The notes under the pieces were generated by a model. That model had not been told where the DNA came from, searched no databases, and worked only from the letters and a program-made list of their open reading frames with translations. Of a stretch of DNA of 6,062 bases, positions 5,929-6,062 are shown in pieces; position 1 is the first letter of the stretch; every line of letters begins with the position of its first letter. The DNA is from an uncultured Collinsella sp. (GTDB lineage: Bacteria; Actinomycetota; Coriobacteriia; Coriobacteriales; Coriobacteriaceae), in NCBI GenBank assembly GCA_900556285.1, contig USOF01000085.1, positions 1 through 6,062 on the forward strand, in the 5' to 3' direction. The position numbers were made by a program, and so were the translations under genes.

Positions 5929-5953
5929 ACGGAGAGCGTTTCCGTCTCGTTTT
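5929..5953 (+). terminator. Second hairpin, possible tandem terminator
   Basis: GACGGA (5929-5934) and TCCGTC (5941-5946) form a six-pair stem with a six-base loop, followed by TCGTTTT. A ten-base palindrome TTGCCGGCAA (5952-5961) comes next. The structure lies between the main terminator and the next gene's start and could be a backup terminator or an attenuator. TTGACG at 5926-5931 resembles a -35 box, but no fitting -10 follows. Confidence 0.35.
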
Positions 5954-5981
5954 GCCGGCAACTTCTACGATAGGAGCCACC

Positions 5982-6046
5982 TTGTCTCGACTGAACAAAG
6001 GGGCCGCGGGGCAGCGTTTTCCACTGTCCGCCTTGCTCCAAAAGCT
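5982..6046 (+). CDS. Start of a further gene, possibly the ABC transporter permease
   Basis: A TTG codon at 5982 with AGGAG five bases upstream opens a frame reading MSRLNKGAAGQRFPLSALL over 21 complete codons. It continues until genomic sequence stops at about 6046, where adapter begins. The basic, partly hydrophobic start and its place after a substrate-binding protein suggest the cognate membrane permease. The fragment is too short to recognise a family, so the function is inferred from context only. Confidence 0.4.
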
Positions 6047-6062
6047 CTGTCTCTTATACACA
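6047..6062 (+). other. Sequencing adapter remnant: Tn5/Nextera mosaic end
   Basis: The last 16 bases are CTGTCTCTTATACACA, identical to the first 16 of the 19-base Tn5 mosaic end CTGTCTCTTATACACATCT used in tagmentation libraries. It sits exactly at the end of the sequence, which is where untrimmed adapter appears. These bases, and any codons read from them, are not part of the organism. Confidence 0.95.

Noticed and set aside
4974..6041. A 355-codon open frame on the minus strand opposite the substrate-binding protein gene.
   Set aside because: It mirrors the strongly biased codons of the real gene, is rich in repeated Leu/Val/Gly/Asp, has no recognisable domain, and runs through the terminator and almost into adapter.

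Overview
The window looks like a complete small metagenomic or draft contig that joins DNA from two different bacteria. Positions 1 to about 1180 carry the middle of the S10-spc ribosomal protein operon on the minus strand: the 3' part of rpsC, then rplP, rpmC and the start of rpsQ. The protein sequences read as Clostridia-type Firmicutes (for example the S3 C-terminus with [18 protein letters not shown] and L16 starting [15 protein letters not shown]). From about 1195 to the right end, the genes, spacing and repeats suggest a Coriobacteriia genome, most like Collinsella. This is a judgement from recognition; no search was run.

The join is inside the rpsC reading frame. S3 homology starts abruptly at its IGKGG motif (near 1181-1194), about 75 residues into the normal protein. 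The dozen residues before it ([11 protein letters not shown]) read like the first strand of a Rossmann-fold protein with its own Shine-Dalgarno. The region behind it, 1228-1542, holds a minus-strand intrinsic terminator, a 22-codon ORF with a good ribosome binding site, and a plus-strand terminator-like hairpin. This resembles the regulatory leader of a gene whose body was replaced by the rpsC fragment in the chimera.

The right part is a plus-strand series of complete genes: an aldo/keto reductase with a C-terminal two-cluster ferredoxin module (1543-2733), a Gfo/Idh/MocA NAD(P)-dependent oxidoreductase (2824-3843), endonuclease IV (nfo, 3990-4856), and a polar amino acid ABC transporter substrate-binding lipoprotein (5004-5864) with its own promoter, a leader hairpin and a strong terminator. 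The first 21 codons of a further gene, possibly the cognate permease, follow at 5982-6046. The last 16 bases (6047-6062) match the Tn5/Nextera mosaic end and are sequencing adapter, not genome.

The most interesting biological signal is a pair of 79-bp intergenic elements (2734-2812 and 3894-3972), one before each of two consecutive genes. Each forms a 23-position hairpin with conserved ends and a 17-nt loop. Between the copies four stem positions differ, and each change is matched by a compensating change in the opposite arm, so the fold appears to be maintained.
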